Assembly: GCF_028596025.1 (NCBI RefSeq)
Contig: NZ_CP117167.1
Coordinates: 1,488,001 to 1,552,000, forward strand
Direction of reading: 5' to 3'
DNA: 64,000 nucleotides
Source of the DNA: Mucilaginibacter jinjuensis
GTDB lineage: Bacteria > Bacteroidota > Bacteroidia > Sphingobacteriales > Sphingobacteriaceae
The notes under the pieces were generated by a model, which did not search any database, had not been told where the DNA came from, and saw only the letters and a list, made by a program, of their open reading frames with translations. The position numbers and the translations under genes were made by a program. Below are positions 8,432-17,904 of this stretch, one piece after another (positions within the stretch are counted from its first letter, which is position 1; each line of letters begins with the position of its first letter).

Positions 8432-9672
8432 TCTAATACTCTTCTTTTAGTTGATGCAAAAGGCAACAACTCACTGGTTAAATAATATTTAGAAAGCGGG
8501 ACACTGTTTACCCTGAAATTGATAAGGTAATTCTCATACATCGTGTAACCACTTTGATAAATAAACCGATTAGTCATAACACTGCCATTGACAGCAACGT
8601 TTTTTTTGTAACTTAAAATCCCCTGCGAATAAATTTGGCCATTAACGGTTGTCTGACTTCCTAAAATAATTACCGGCCTTATAGCCGAAGCATTTGGATC
8701 ATAACTAAAGACCGTGCCATCAATGGTTGTTGCGGAATCTATAATAATTTTACCAGGCTCTTTGTTTTTTGACTGATTTTGAGATAACAAACCGATAACC
8801 GAGGGGTAATTAAAATGGCAGTTTGATTGGATATGAATGGAATCCGAAGCGAACAATTGACAATTACCCTTGAAACCTGATTCAACATTAACTGACCTGG
8901 CAAAAATAATTACGTGATCCAATATTGATGTGTTGTCTATCGTAATGGTCGTGTCAGACCTGATTAAAATATAGCCATCCATTTTTTTACGCAAATGTAT
9001 TGCCTGTTTACCTAAACCAATCAGTTTTAAAGGCGCATCGAAAGATCTAAACATTGAATCAGCAATTGCCAGGCTACTATCTGCATCCGCCTGAACTGAT
9101 AAGAGCTTTTTTAAATTTGCATAGCTGCTTTCCGTTAACACAGGTAGCTTTTTATCACTCGTTTTTTTTAAACCGTCCACCAGTTTTTTATCTCCCTGAT
9201 AGGCCATGTTATCGACGTATGCTTCTTTTATTCCGGCTTTAGGAATGAAGACCTCGCCTTTAATCAGGGTTTTTCCGCTGACAGATATAGGCCTGTCTTC
9301 ATCAATGAGATACAACGCCGCCCATTTAGCCGAATCGGCCAGATAACCGGTTGAAAATATTTTTGTCAAGGTATCATTATGAATAAAAGCCTGTGCGACA
9401 GCTACATCGTACAATCCCCAGTTGATTCTTTTAAGGATAACCGAATCCTGATCACCACCAAATAAGCTTACTTTTCTGGAAGAATAGCTATGCTCATCTT
9501 CTGCCAATAAAATATTGGTTCCTGAGCACACATTACTGTACAGCAAATCACCTCTGAATTTTCGCTGGTACTGAATTTTATAGAAATATCCCGCGACAAT
9601 AAGCGATGAACAAAGCACTGCTATAACCAATGCTATAATAATAACAATATATAAAGCAGAGGCTTTGATCAC
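8419..9672 (-). CDS. Membrane-anchored protein in the GspK position with a beta-helix-like domain
   Basis: A 417-residue protein. The N-terminus, MIKASALYIVIIIALVIAVL, is a single hydrophobic segment resembling the start of GspK-type pseudopilins, although the +5 Glu is absent, as it also is in true GspK. The middle (about 180-350) is a run of short hydrophobic beta strands (IHIQSNCHFNYPSVIGLLSQ; GTVFSYDPNASAIRPVIILG; TVNGQIYSQGILSYKKNVAV), resembling bactofilin or polymer-forming beta-helices. It sits with the I and J genes, where GspK, the pseudopilus tip, would be expected. If so, its C-terminal domain is unusual. The function is inferred. Confidence 0.6.
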   Translation of the reverse strand: MIKASALYIVIIIALVIAVLCSSLIVAGYFYKIQYQRKFRGDLLYSNVCSGTNILLAEDEHSYSSRKVSLFGGDQDSVILKRINWGLYDVAVAQAFIHNDTLTKIFSTGYLADSAKWAALYLIDEDRPISVSGKTLIKGEVFIPKAGIKEAYVDNMAYQGDKKLVDGLKKTSDKKLPVLTESSYANLKKLLSVQADADSSLAIADSMFRSFDAPLKLIGLGKQAIHLRKKMDGYILIRSDTTITIDNTSILDHVIIFARSVNVESGFKGNCQLFASDSIHIQSNCHFNYPSVIGLLSQNQSKNKEPGKIIIDSATTIDGTVFSYDPNASAIRPVIILGSQTTVNGQIYSQGILSYKKNVAVNGSVMTNRFIYQSGYTMYENYLINFRVNSVPLSKYYLTSELLPFASTKRRVLEWLK

Positions 9673-10316
9673 GATTTATTAATGCTTGTTTTATCGCCCG
9701 GATTTGGTTTGGGATGTTTCTTTTCAACAGGTTTAATTGCTGTACTATCAGTCTTCCTTTTAACCAGGTAAAGTCTCTGCCATATAGATAAATCCCTGGC
9801 GTTATCAATTTGCCCATGATGGTATTTAATTACCCTGGTCGAATCGTTTCCAAGATATAACTTAGAACGTCCTTCAAGCAGGTTGTCCTTATAATTACCC
9901 TCCTGTATCAGTTTGCCTTGTTCATTATAAGATCTGAAGTCACCATTAATCAATCCTTTTTTCCAGGTCAGCTCCCTGCTTAAAGTACCCGATTCATTCC
10001 ATGTTTTCCAAACACCTTCCTTTAATCCATTTTTAAACGCACCCTGTTCTTTTAATCCTTTATTGCTGTAATAGACGGTGTAAAGGCCATTAAGCAGATC
10101 TCCACTGTAACCACCCTGTGTCGCATGCACGTTATTGCTACTGTACCAGTAATAAAGCTTGTCATTTTGTACATCGATATGATGTGATACAGGGCCCAGC
10201 TCCGCTACAATGGTCTCTTCCATCTTGACAATTCTTACCTTAGTTATCCCTAAATCCGGCATTTTTTGCGCCAACGAATAGAAAGGAAATATGATTAACA
10301 GTATGATTTTTTTCAT
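9669..10316 (-). CDS. YwqK/MORN-like repeat secreted protein
   Basis: A 215-residue protein with a signal peptide (MKKIILLIIFPFYSLAQ). At least five MORN-like repeats follow, of the pattern GxWxxxYxxGxLxxExxYxxGxxxG: GVWKTWNESGTLSRELTWKK, GDFRSYNEQGKLIQEGNYKD, and others. Proteins of this kind are usually labelled YwqK-family antitoxins or MORN-variant proteins; the name implies no antitoxin role here. It overlaps the GspK-position gene by 4 bases, so it belongs to the secretion operon and probably acts in the periplasm or outer membrane. Such a component is not part of textbook type II systems. Confidence 0.7.
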   Translation of the reverse strand: MKKIILLIIFPFYSLAQKMPDLGITKVRIVKMEETIVAELGPVSHHIDVQNDKLYYWYSSNNVHATQGGYSGDLLNGLYTVYYSNKGLKEQGAFKNGLKEGVWKTWNESGTLSRELTWKKGLINGDFRSYNEQGKLIQEGNYKDNLLEGRSKLYLGNDSTRVIKYHHGQIDNARDLSIWQRLYLVKRKTDSTAIKPVEKKHPKPNPGDKTSINKS

Positions 10317-10317
10317 A

Positions 10318-10833
10318 TTATTTCACAGCCATGGTAATAAATTTAGTCCTGCCCTCAAAGATAATCTTAACCGAGTCCTTCAAGTTTTTAAGCAATTTCA
10401 CTTGCCCATCAGTCTCCCCTTCGTCCATCATATATTGATGACCATTGATGCTGACAATAGCTAGTAATTTTTTTGTTTTCGAATTCCTGATATAACCGGA
10501 ATATTGAATAAAATTCCAGTTGATGGCAGCAGGCGCAGGTTTAACTGGAGTATTACGGACGACAGGCATTTTACCGATCAAATCTGATACAGGTACTTCC
10601 TGGTCAACCTTTTTTGGTTCACTGATAAATGGATTCCGGTATTTTAAAATCAGTGTCGTGGTATCTTTTAAATTACCATAGTCCTCCGGTAGTTTGTCAA
10701 TCACCTGAACGCTTGGTCCGTTAATGGGCGGATCATCCTGATTGCTGTACGCATTCACAATACGATAGATGATCAAACCCCATATTGCGGCAACAGCCAG
10801 GATCAAAAAATAGTTTAACATCTTATTCTTCAT
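10318..10833 (-). CDS. GspC/PilP-like bitopic protein
   Basis: A 171-residue protein with one N-terminal membrane helix (MLNYFLILAVAAIWGLIIYR), a Pro-rich linker (VKPAPAA), and a C-terminal small beta domain (YSGYIRNSKTKKLLAIVSIN, HQYMMDEGE, VKIIFEGRTKFI). This matches the layout of GspC and PilP, whose HR domain couples inner-membrane parts to the secretin. The family call rests on architecture plus operon position. The gene lies between the Fn3 lipoprotein and YwqK-like genes with 1-7 base gaps. Confidence 0.7.
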   Translation of the reverse strand: MKNKMLNYFLILAVAAIWGLIIYRIVNAYSNQDDPPINGPSVQVIDKLPEDYGNLKDTTTLILKYRNPFISEPKKVDQEVPVSDLIGKMPVVRNTPVKPAPAAINWNFIQYSGYIRNSKTKKLLAIVSINGHQYMMDEGETDGQVKLLKNLKDSVKIIFEGRTKFITMAVK

Positions 10834-10840
10834 GACCGGA

Positions 10841-11803
10841 TTATTGGATCATAAAACTTCTGGTAGTACTGGCTGCACTTTCATTCCCTGCTGCATCGAT
10901 GGCTGTTACTTTCCAATAAACTGTATCGCCTGAAACACCTGTCGTAAAACTATAACTGTTCGTTGTAAGCGAAATGGGAAAATTACCGGCATAGGAAGTA
11001 ACACCATCTGATTTGTAGAGATACAAACGATATTTAATAGCAGTACTTGCACTGTTCCATTGCAGGCTTACGGGTGATCCAACTGACTGTTTGTCGGCAG
11101 GGGCACCTAAAGTTACTACAGCAGGTGGCGTGTGATCGAATGTGAACGAATAAACAGGTGACCATTTAGATTGTGCCGTGTCATTCTCCGCCCTAACCCG
11201 CCATTGATAAACCTGGTCCCTGGTCAGGCTCACGCTGATTTGCTGACCAGGAATCGATTTATCATAATAAATATGGCTTTCATCCACGAAGTTCGCGGTA
11301 TCTATTTCAAGATGATACTGAGTGGCACCATACAAACTTCCCCAGCTAAAAGCGATACTGCTTTGATTGGTTAAAAAATTATTGGCAGGGGTATATAACT
11401 GTACGGTCTGGGGTTTGATAGAAGATTGTAAAATGGTAAAAGATTTGGCTTGGGAATAATTTGTTTTAGTACTGCCATTCTCAGCCCTTACACGCCATTG
11501 GTAATTACCTGGATTCAAGTTGATCGAAAATTTGGTAGCCTTAACAACCGTATCCAATACTAAACCCGGCACCGAATCAAATTTGGAAGTCACCACCTGT
11601 AGTCTATATTGCAAGGCATCGTCCACATCATCCCACCAAAAGTTGATGTTATAGCTTGTGGTTTGAAATTTATCCCCTGGTGCTTCCGCAGTAATTGTTC
11701 TATCCGTTATCGAGGGTTCAATAATATCTTTACACGAGCTTATCAACGTTGCCGCAATAGCACCAAACAATAAAAAATAAGGGAACAAAGATTTCCTGTT
11801 CAT
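10841..11803 (-). CDS. Lipoprotein with three fibronectin type III-like domains
   Basis: A 320-residue protein with a lipoprotein signal (lipobox LISSC, Cys24) and three tandem Fn3-like repeats of about 90 residues. Each repeat carries a signature such as YRLQVVTSKFD / YQWRVRAENGST, YHLEIDTANFV / YQWRVRAENDTA, and YRLYLYKSD / VYWKVTAIDAAGNES. It is probably anchored in the outer membrane, perhaps as a scaffold or substrate-docking component beside the secretin. It lies inside the operon between PilO-like and GspC-like genes, so it is likely part of the machine. It is not a recognised standard Gsp component. Confidence 0.75.
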   Translation of the reverse strand: MNRKSLFPYFLLFGAIAATLISSCKDIIEPSITDRTITAEAPGDKFQTTSYNINFWWDDVDDALQYRLQVVTSKFDSVPGLVLDTVVKATKFSINLNPGNYQWRVRAENGSTKTNYSQAKSFTILQSSIKPQTVQLYTPANNFLTNQSSIAFSWGSLYGATQYHLEIDTANFVDESHIYYDKSIPGQQISVSLTRDQVYQWRVRAENDTAQSKWSPVYSFTFDHTPPAVVTLGAPADKQSVGSPVSLQWNSASTAIKYRLYLYKSDGVTSYAGNFPISLTTNSYSFTTGVSGDTVYWKVTAIDAAGNESAASTTRSFMIQ

Positions 11804-11824
11804 CAGAATGCTGTTAATGTATTA

Positions 11825-12343
11825 TTATTTAATTATTGCAGTGTAAATTTCCAAATTCAAGTCATTGCTTGTCTTTGATCTATCCAATTGTCTAAGTTTT
11901 TTCAACGATACAGAACGTATATACCCAATTCTGTTCAGTTGATGTAAATGGTTAAGTGTTTTTAACAGGTCGAAAAAGTCGCCCTTCAATACAATCTTTT
12001 GCACCAGATAATGGTTATCCGAAATACCAGATTTCATCGGTACTTCAACAATACGGACATGCTCTTTGTCTCCGACCTCTGCTACTTCCATAGCCATACT
12101 GTTTTTATAATTAACAGTATCAATTTGATAGGTATGGATTACCGATCTCAATATGCGGTCTTGTCTTTCCAGATAAGCCGGTTGGCTATTCAAAGTCATG
12201 CCTGTAACCTGGGTTTTGAATTTCCGGTTAAGTTGCCAGGCTTCAATTGTTTTTTTGAACGACAACTGATAACTGATCACCAGCAATAATATCGATGCTA
12301 CAATAAGCAGACTATTATGATATGGACGAAGCTTTTCTTTCAT
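11825..12343 (-). CDS. GspM/PilO-like inner-membrane assembly protein
   Basis: I chose the ATG at 12343 (MKEKLRPYHN), 2 bases beyond the previous stop; a TTG two codons upstream is also possible. The roughly 172-residue product has an N-terminal membrane helix (SLLIVASILLLVISYQLSF), a helical stretch, and a ferredoxin-like C-terminal part (IVLKGDFFDLLKTLNHLHQL). This is the layout of PilO/GspM, which pairs with PilN/GspL in the inner-membrane platform. It directly follows the PilM/N-like gene. Family assignment is by architecture and order. Confidence 0.7.
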   Translation of the reverse strand: MKEKLRPYHNSLLIVASILLLVISYQLSFKKTIEAWQLNRKFKTQVTGMTLNSQPAYLERQDRILRSVIHTYQIDTVNYKNSMAMEVAEVGDKEHVRIVEVPMKSGISDNHYLVQKIVLKGDFFDLLKTLNHLHQLNRIGYIRSVSLKKLRQLDRSKTSNDLNLEIYTAIIK

Positions 12344-12345
12344 AA

Positions 12346-13554
12346 TCAATAGGTAATTACTACGACATATTCACCGGTATCCAGTTCATTATTGTAGTTA
12401 TAACTTTGCAATTGTACATCCTTGATCCATGGTTTAGTTTTCAGCCGGGCAATCCATTCATTGACCGGTATTAAACGCACTGAAGTACCGGTAACCCTGA
12501 TTTGTCTTGCTGCAAAAGTATTTTGGGTGACACCATGGTCCTGGTTTACTTCCGATGGATCTACGCTCACCTGTTGCCAATACAACTCCTCAGGCAATAA
12601 TTGAGCAATCTGATCTATTAAAGCACTTTTATTAATCTTATGCTCCCAGCCGATCATCTCCAGAAGTTTTTTCTTCATCCTGACACTATCAGCTACAGAC
12701 GCCGCATTATTGGCTAATATCGTACTTTGCCCCACTTGGGTTGCCAATTTCATGTTGGATGAAGTGAAATAAGAAAACAGCAAAAAATTAATTAAAAGCA
12801 GAGTAAAAAGCCCGATCAGTATGGCCATACCCTTGACCTTTAATTTGTTGTGATCTATTCTGTTAAGTAGTTCCTTATTTAAGATCTCTGCATTTGTTTG
12901 GGTCAGCGTAATGTTTGGATATAAAGCGAGTTGAAATGCGCAGGCATAAGGCAACAGTAATGATTCGTCAATCTGCTCGTTTTCCAACTTAAAAGGAAAT
13001 ACTGCGGTTGCTGTGGCTACGTATTTATAACTGAGCCAGGCATTCTGTTCGTCGCGAAGGATAACATGCCTGTCAAAAATCAACTCCTGGCCATATACGT
13101 TGAGTTGAGGGATAATTTGATTGACTACAAATGGCCCCAAGCTTAAGGCAACTGGCACCAATCCTAACTCTTGTAACTGAATAACCCATCTATCTGCCTC
13201 CGCCTTTCTAATTAAAGAAACAAATGATCCCTTCCCTGAATCAAATATCTGTGTGTAAAAGTCTTCTGTTTTTGCATTAGGGATTATAGTGCTGAGGTCC
13301 GTTTCATTCTGAAATGGGGTAACACTTTGTTTAATTAAAATCCCCTTACCTGTTAAGTTGATAGCAACGATCGTTTTTTCTGGAAGTAGCTTTTTGATCT
13401 CATTTATATCTGTCAACTTCACCATTTTTTTCTCAATAGTCAGCTGATTACCACTAATGGCTAACAGACAAATGTGCGCAAGAGCATTTCCATTCATTTG
13501 GATTTCGATTGAAACTCCCGCCACCTTACTAAAACGACAATATTTATCAAGCAT
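12346..13554 (-). CDS. PilM-PilN/GspL-like membrane protein
   Basis: A 402-residue protein. The cytoplasmic N-terminal part (1-235) resembles an actin-like PilM/GspL fold in organisation; a single membrane helix follows at about 242-264 (AILIGLFTLLLINFLLFSYF). The periplasmic part has a helix plus a PilN-like ferredoxin region ending in VQLQSYNYNNELDTGEYVVV. GspL has exactly this one-chain arrangement, linking the GspE ATPase to the platform. The gene lies between the secretin and the PilO-like gene, with 2-base gaps. Similarity to named family members is weak by eye. Confidence 0.7.
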   Translation of the reverse strand: MLDKYCRFSKVAGVSIEIQMNGNALAHICLLAISGNQLTIEKKMVKLTDINEIKKLLPEKTIVAINLTGKGILIKQSVTPFQNETDLSTIIPNAKTEDFYTQIFDSGKGSFVSLIRKAEADRWVIQLQELGLVPVALSLGPFVVNQIIPQLNVYGQELIFDRHVILRDEQNAWLSYKYVATATAVFPFKLENEQIDESLLLPYACAFQLALYPNITLTQTNAEILNKELLNRIDHNKLKVKGMAILIGLFTLLLINFLLFSYFTSSNMKLATQVGQSTILANNAASVADSVRMKKKLLEMIGWEHKINKSALIDQIAQLLPEELYWQQVSVDPSEVNQDHGVTQNTFAARQIRVTGTSVRLIPVNEWIARLKTKPWIKDVQLQSYNYNNELDTGEYVVVITY

Positions 13555-13556
13555 AA

Positions 13557-15488
13557 TTAACGGATAATGGTTGGCTTAATGAATACAGCTGTGACTACTT
13601 TAGCCTTGGTTTTTGACCGCGAGCTAAAAATATATTTTAAAATTGGTATCCGGGAAAGGATTGGTATACCTGATCCGGATTCGTCGTTTTCTGTACGCTC
13701 AATCCCGCCAAGAACAATGGTGTCTTCATTACGTGCTCGTATAATAGATTCGAAATTGCTGTTTGATTTAGGCGGTGGTGAACCGTCGGTAGGAATTGAG
13801 GTAAAATCGGAGATATTGACTTTGATATGCAGTGTCACCTGATCATCACCGGAAACAATTGGTTTAATGTCAATTACCATATCTGCCTTCGTTTCCGTAT
13901 AGGTAGAATTGAGTACTGTCTGGGTTGTTGCAGAAGAGGGGATAAAATTTGAAGTCGTATTCTTATAATACCTGGTATTACCGATGTTAAGCACCGCAGA
14001 ATGGCCATTTAATGTAGACAATTTAGGCACAGACCGGATATCTACATTATCCTTATTTTCAGAAGCTTGTAATGACACATAAAAGCTCGGGACGACATGT
14101 CCGAGGTTGACATGTGCGACGCCACTTATTTTATTTAGAAAACTATTGACGGAATTTGCACTCATCGTAAAATTCAGCCCGGGTAACACACTCCCGCCTG
14201 TTTTGACGCTATCTGAAACTCCTGCTGCAATACCCGTTGTAACTGTCCTGGTATTGTGAAAATCAATTAGCGTAACTTCGACCAGTATCATCGGTATAAG
14301 CAAATCGATCTGCTTGATAAATGATTCTATTTCCGCAATCTGTGGCTTGGACCCGGATAGCAAAATCATATTTTGTTCCCTGAATTCCTTAATTTCAACA
14401 CCTTTTTTCCAATCTGCCGGGATCATAGCCATTACTGTATCAATAGCCCGGTTTTGCAGCTGCACAACTTTATTGTCCCTTAAATTCTCCAGGCTCCGCT
14501 CACCAAACATGTATACGCCTTTCTGCTGGCTGTAAGTATAAGCTGTACTTTTAAGGATCATATCCACAAAATCATCGTACGAAAGATCGTTGGCGTGCAT
14601 GGATATGGTTCCTTTAATATCTGAATAAATGAAGTAATTTTTGTTACACTCCCTTGAAGCTGCTTTTATGAGGTCCAGAATGGATGCATTTGTCGCTTCT
14701 GCGGACAAAAGCTTTTGGCCATTAATGGTACGGCTGAATAACCCTGTACTTCCATTGGCACCGGTAGCGGTAAGCGCTTTGAAGGTTTTACGCACGTCTG
14801 TGCGATTATCACCATTTACATATAGCTGTTCTCCCTCTTCCAGCGGTTGAAACAGATAAAAACCATCGCTCGTTTTAACGAGTTTCACCTCATTAGCATA
14901 AGCGAGTTTCTCAACTGCCACATCAAAAGGTGCTGCCGTAATAAAAGCATTGACTAATTTACCCTGAAGACTAGCAGGAACGATCATGTTTTTGCCGGAA
15001 AGCTGGGTAATCCTATGCGTTACCGCAGTTAAACTATCATTAGTTAACTCAAGTGATAATAAATTTTCCGGGGCACGATATTTTATGCCTAACACCTTTG
15101 CGGGAGGTTTAATATTTTCCTTGGGATACGGCCTGACCACAATTATTGAACCCACAGAGGCAATATCAAGGCTATACTGCTGTGCGATCAGCGTCAATAT
15201 ATTTGCGGCAGTAACGTTGCTGAAAGTATTATTGACTTTGAAATCCAGCGCAGGATCAATGTGAAAACTTAAATTATTTGCCCGGGCGATCGCGTTCAAA
15301 TAATCCTTTACGGGTACTCCGCTAACTGAAATCTGGACTTTTTCATTTAATCCAGGCATAGTAGCTGACAGGCTATCAAGCCTTTGCTTGATTTGGTCAA
15401 CGCGATTTGCCTGCTGTGCCATTAATTGCATTGGCATCATTAAAGTAAGAAAGAGAACCAACCATAAATAGGTAAAGGTTTTATGCAT
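13557..15488 (-). CDS. gspD: Secretin (GspD/PilQ-type outer-membrane channel)
   Basis: A 643-residue protein with a signal peptide (YLWLVLFLTLMMPMQLMAQQ). An STN/N0-like domain follows (VSGVPVKDYLNAIARANNLS), then further N-domains (residues about 120-400; one is FKALTATGANGSTGLFSR). The C-terminal secretin core ends with the family signature around RNEDTIVLGGIERTENDESG, then SGIPILSRIPILKYIFSS. Secretins form 12-15-subunit outer-membrane pores for folded substrates or pili. The gene lies 12 bases after gspE. No pilotin was recognised, although the Fn3 lipoprotein is a possible stand-in. Confidence 0.93.
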   Translation of the reverse strand: MHKTFTYLWLVLFLTLMMPMQLMAQQANRVDQIKQRLDSLSATMPGLNEKVQISVSGVPVKDYLNAIARANNLSFHIDPALDFKVNNTFSNVTAANILTLIAQQYSLDIASVGSIIVVRPYPKENIKPPAKVLGIKYRAPENLLSLELTNDSLTAVTHRITQLSGKNMIVPASLQGKLVNAFITAAPFDVAVEKLAYANEVKLVKTSDGFYLFQPLEEGEQLYVNGDNRTDVRKTFKALTATGANGSTGLFSRTINGQKLLSAEATNASILDLIKAASRECNKNYFIYSDIKGTISMHANDLSYDDFVDMILKSTAYTYSQQKGVYMFGERSLENLRDNKVVQLQNRAIDTVMAMIPADWKKGVEIKEFREQNMILLSGSKPQIAEIESFIKQIDLLIPMILVEVTLIDFHNTRTVTTGIAAGVSDSVKTGGSVLPGLNFTMSANSVNSFLNKISGVAHVNLGHVVPSFYVSLQASENKDNVDIRSVPKLSTLNGHSAVLNIGNTRYYKNTTSNFIPSSATTQTVLNSTYTETKADMVIDIKPIVSGDDQVTLHIKVNISDFTSIPTDGSPPPKSNSNFESIIRARNEDTIVLGGIERTENDESGSGIPILSRIPILKYIFSSRSKTKAKVVTAVFIKPTIIR

Positions 15489-15500
15489 AAAGTGTAATAA

Positions 15501-16937
15501 TCAATAGTTAAATAATAGGGGATAGATTTCTTCTAACGAAGTCGTACCATCGTAAAAGAGGTTAAATGCATTTTCCGCAAGAGTCTGTATACCACGATCT
15601 GTCAATAACCCACTTACGTTTGTATCAGCATTTTTGATGGCCAATGAAAATGACTGATCTATCGGTATAACTTCATATACGGCCTTGCGTCCTTTATAAC
15701 CGGTATAATGACAAGCTTCGCAACCAGTAGGAAGGTAGTGGTGGAGCACCTCACGATAGGGTTTGAACTGTCTGGGGTATAAATTACTATCAAATTGCGC
15801 CTGTTTTTTACAAACAGGGCACAACAGCCGGAGCAACCTTTGCGCTACCGTTGTATTTAGGGTGTTAGCTAACAAAAATGAAGGAACTCCCATATCTATC
15901 AGGCGGGATACCGTTCCCCAGGCGGAATTCGTATGGATGGTGGAAAGTACGAGGTGTCCTGTTAAGGCGGCGCGGATAGCCATATTGGCCGTTTCACTAT
16001 CCCTGATCTCGCCCACCATGATAACATCCGGATCCTGCCTCAAAAACGTTTTCAAAGCAACCGAAAAACTCAACCCGATATTTTCCTTTAACTGTACCTG
16101 GTTCACACCGCTCATGGTATATTCAATCGGATCTTCAATCGTCAGGATATTACGGGTTTCCTTGTTCAGCAATTTTAGTGTGGCGTAAAGGGTGGTCGTC
16201 TTGCCCGAACCTGTCGGACCGCTGATTAACAATATTCCATTCGGCCGTTTGACCCCTTGCAGGTAATTATCGAGATCTTCTTCCGAAAAGCCAAGTTTAT
16301 AAAGATCAATATCCGTCGCATCATTATTCAATAAACGTAGAACCACTTTTTCGCCATGCAACGTAGGAAGTATAGACACACGAATATCAAAATTGTGCTC
16401 TTCTGTTTTAAAGTTAATACGCCCATCTTGAGGAAGGCGTTTTTCTGCGATATCCAGATTGGCCAGTATTTTGATTTTATTGATCAAAGCCGGATAGTCC
16501 TTGTGTTCCAGCAGGTACCTTTCCACCATCAGGCCATCAATACGAATCCTTACGCGACATTTTTGCTCATAGTTTTCAATGTGAATATCGCTGCTTTTTA
16601 AATTTTTGGCCTCGCCAATCAGACGTGTCAAAAAATCATCGGAATCGTTCAAACTGAGCTGGCTGCTTTTGTGACCAGAATCTTCCGTTAGATAATATTT
16701 CGACAATAACTTGTTGATCAGATGCGTAGATCTTGGAAACAGATTAACTTGCCTGCCCGTCACGATCTCCAATTCAAAAGCCAGGTTCTCCAGGTTAGCA
16801 CTGTCTTCACAGTATAAGCTCAGATATGTGTCTTTTTTTTCAAGTGGTAAGATCTTATAATGCCAGGCTTGCTCCTTCGTAATAAGATGGATCTGCTCCG
16901 ATCCTAAAATGATCTCCTCTATCCCCATTTCCATCAT
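15501..16937 (-). CDS. gspE: GspE/PilB-type secretion ATPase
   Basis: A 478-residue hexameric ATPase that powers pseudopilus assembly from the cytoplasm. Visible motifs: Walker A GPTGSGKTTT (240-249), Asp box IEDPIEY (267-273), Walker B DPDVIMVGEIRD (302-313) and His box GHLVLSTIHTN (327-337). A tetracysteine zinc site is also present (LCPVCKK at 372-378 and GCEACHYTG at 405-413). The N-terminal N1E-like domain is short. The start codon overlaps the prepilin peptidase stop as ATGA, indicating translational coupling. All catalytic motifs look intact. Confidence 0.95.
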   Translation of the reverse strand: MMEMGIEEIILGSEQIHLITKEQAWHYKILPLEKKDTYLSLYCEDSANLENLAFELEIVTGRQVNLFPRSTHLINKLLSKYYLTEDSGHKSSQLSLNDSDDFLTRLIGEAKNLKSSDIHIENYEQKCRVRIRIDGLMVERYLLEHKDYPALINKIKILANLDIAEKRLPQDGRINFKTEEHNFDIRVSILPTLHGEKVVLRLLNNDATDIDLYKLGFSEEDLDNYLQGVKRPNGILLISGPTGSGKTTTLYATLKLLNKETRNILTIEDPIEYTMSGVNQVQLKENIGLSFSVALKTFLRQDPDVIMVGEIRDSETANMAIRAALTGHLVLSTIHTNSAWGTVSRLIDMGVPSFLLANTLNTTVAQRLLRLLCPVCKKQAQFDSNLYPRQFKPYREVLHHYLPTGCEACHYTGYKGRKAVYEVIPIDQSFSLAIKNADTNVSGLLTDRGIQTLAENAFNLFYDGTTSLEEIYPLLFNY

Positions 16938-17458
16938 CAGATAAATTGATCAATGAACCATTCCTCATTTCCCAATTTTAAGTTAGGATTGATCCACTCA
17001 ACCACAAGTATGATCGCAAAAACCAACGCCTGATAACCGGCTAACGGCAAATATTTTTGCTTTGCTACGGATTGTAACTGGTAAATAAACCAAAATAAAG
17101 AGACGATAAACAAGCTGGAAAACAAAAATACAAAGTAATTTAACGGTGGAAAATAAGTGGATACGGAGATCCATAAAAGCAAATCACCTGTATGAAAATA
17201 ACCCTTATTCAGATCGATCAACTTCTTTCGTGTGATACTGAGAAAGATGGTCATTAAAGCATACAGCATGAAAATAAAAAGTAAATTGACCCCGGAATCA
17301 ATACATAGATTAATCCAGTTGCCACCCGACTTTAATTCAATAAAAATTAATAATAGGCATACGGCCGGAAATAACGGAAAATAAACACGATGCTTTTTAT
17401 GATCCTGTATAAAAATTATAAACAAGAAAATTAATGCAAGTACCTTGGCAAATATCAT
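16937..17458 (-). CDS. Prepilin peptidase (short A24-type, no methylase domain)
   Basis: A 173-residue polytopic membrane protein with about six hydrophobic segments. The two catalytic aspartates of type IV prepilin peptidases are probably Asp19 (FIQDHKKHRVYF) and Asp92 (FHTGDLLLW), matching the family's paired-Asp plan with a GD motif. It lacks the cysteine-rich cytoplasmic methylase domain of PilD/GspO, so it resembles minimal TadV-like peptidases. It should cleave the pseudopilins at 17460, 8060 and 7561. It lies 1 base after the major pseudopilin gene. Confidence 0.8.
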   Translation of the reverse strand: MIFAKVLALIFLFIIFIQDHKKHRVYFPLFPAVCLLLIFIELKSGGNWINLCIDSGVNLLFIFMLYALMTIFLSITRKKLIDLNKGYFHTGDLLLWISVSTYFPPLNYFVFLFSSLFIVSLFWFIYQLQSVAKQKYLPLAGYQALVFAIILVVEWINPNLKLGNEEWFIDQFI

Positions 17459-17459
17459 T

Positions 17460-17891
17460 TTAGTCAGGGGTCACCTCTTTTAACGTTTTGTCTTGATCAA
17501 TTTGCCATACACTAAATTTACCGTCCCCATTAAAATCTACTACTGCTGTAGCAGTAGCGGTAAAAGTAGTAGTAGTGAAATTTGAGATTTCAATCTTGTA
17601 ATTTGCCCTACCGTCCTTGCCTTCTGTGGATAGTTTCTCCTGGATAAAACCGAGTTCAGTAAGATCGTTCGTATATTTGGAGTGTTCGTAGAAGTAACTT
17701 TTTTCTAAAGTCTGAATGTGTTCCAATTGGATCTTGGCCTCCATTTCTTTCGCTTTAGTAAGTACCGGCATAAAATTAGGCAAAGCCCATAAGATCATAA
17801 TGCCAATGATGATCAAAACAACTAGCGCTTCTGTAAGCGTAAATGCTTTTACGTAGTGATGCTTTTTTATTTTTAGGGGAAGACACTTCAT
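17460..17891 (-). CDS. Major pseudopilin (GspG-like)
   Basis: A 143-residue protein, first in the operon. A basic leader is followed by KAFTLTEALVVLIIIGIMIL, a class III prepilin signal (cleaved before Phe, Glu at +5). A helix follows (AKEMEAKIQLEHIQTLEKSY), then a beta domain with DFNGDGKFSVWQID, which resembles the calcium loop of GspG. It should be processed by the downstream peptidase and polymerise into the pseudopilus. Being first in the operon fits its role as the most abundant subunit. The leader of about 15 residues is somewhat longer than usual. Confidence 0.88.
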   Translation of the reverse strand: MKCLPLKIKKHHYVKAFTLTEALVVLIIIGIMILWALPNFMPVLTKAKEMEAKIQLEHIQTLEKSYFYEHSKYTNDLTELGFIQEKLSTEGKDGRANYKIEISNFTTTTFTATATAVVDFNGDGKFSVWQIDQDKTLKEVTPD

Positions 17892-17904
17892 ATTTGATAA
17901 GGCT

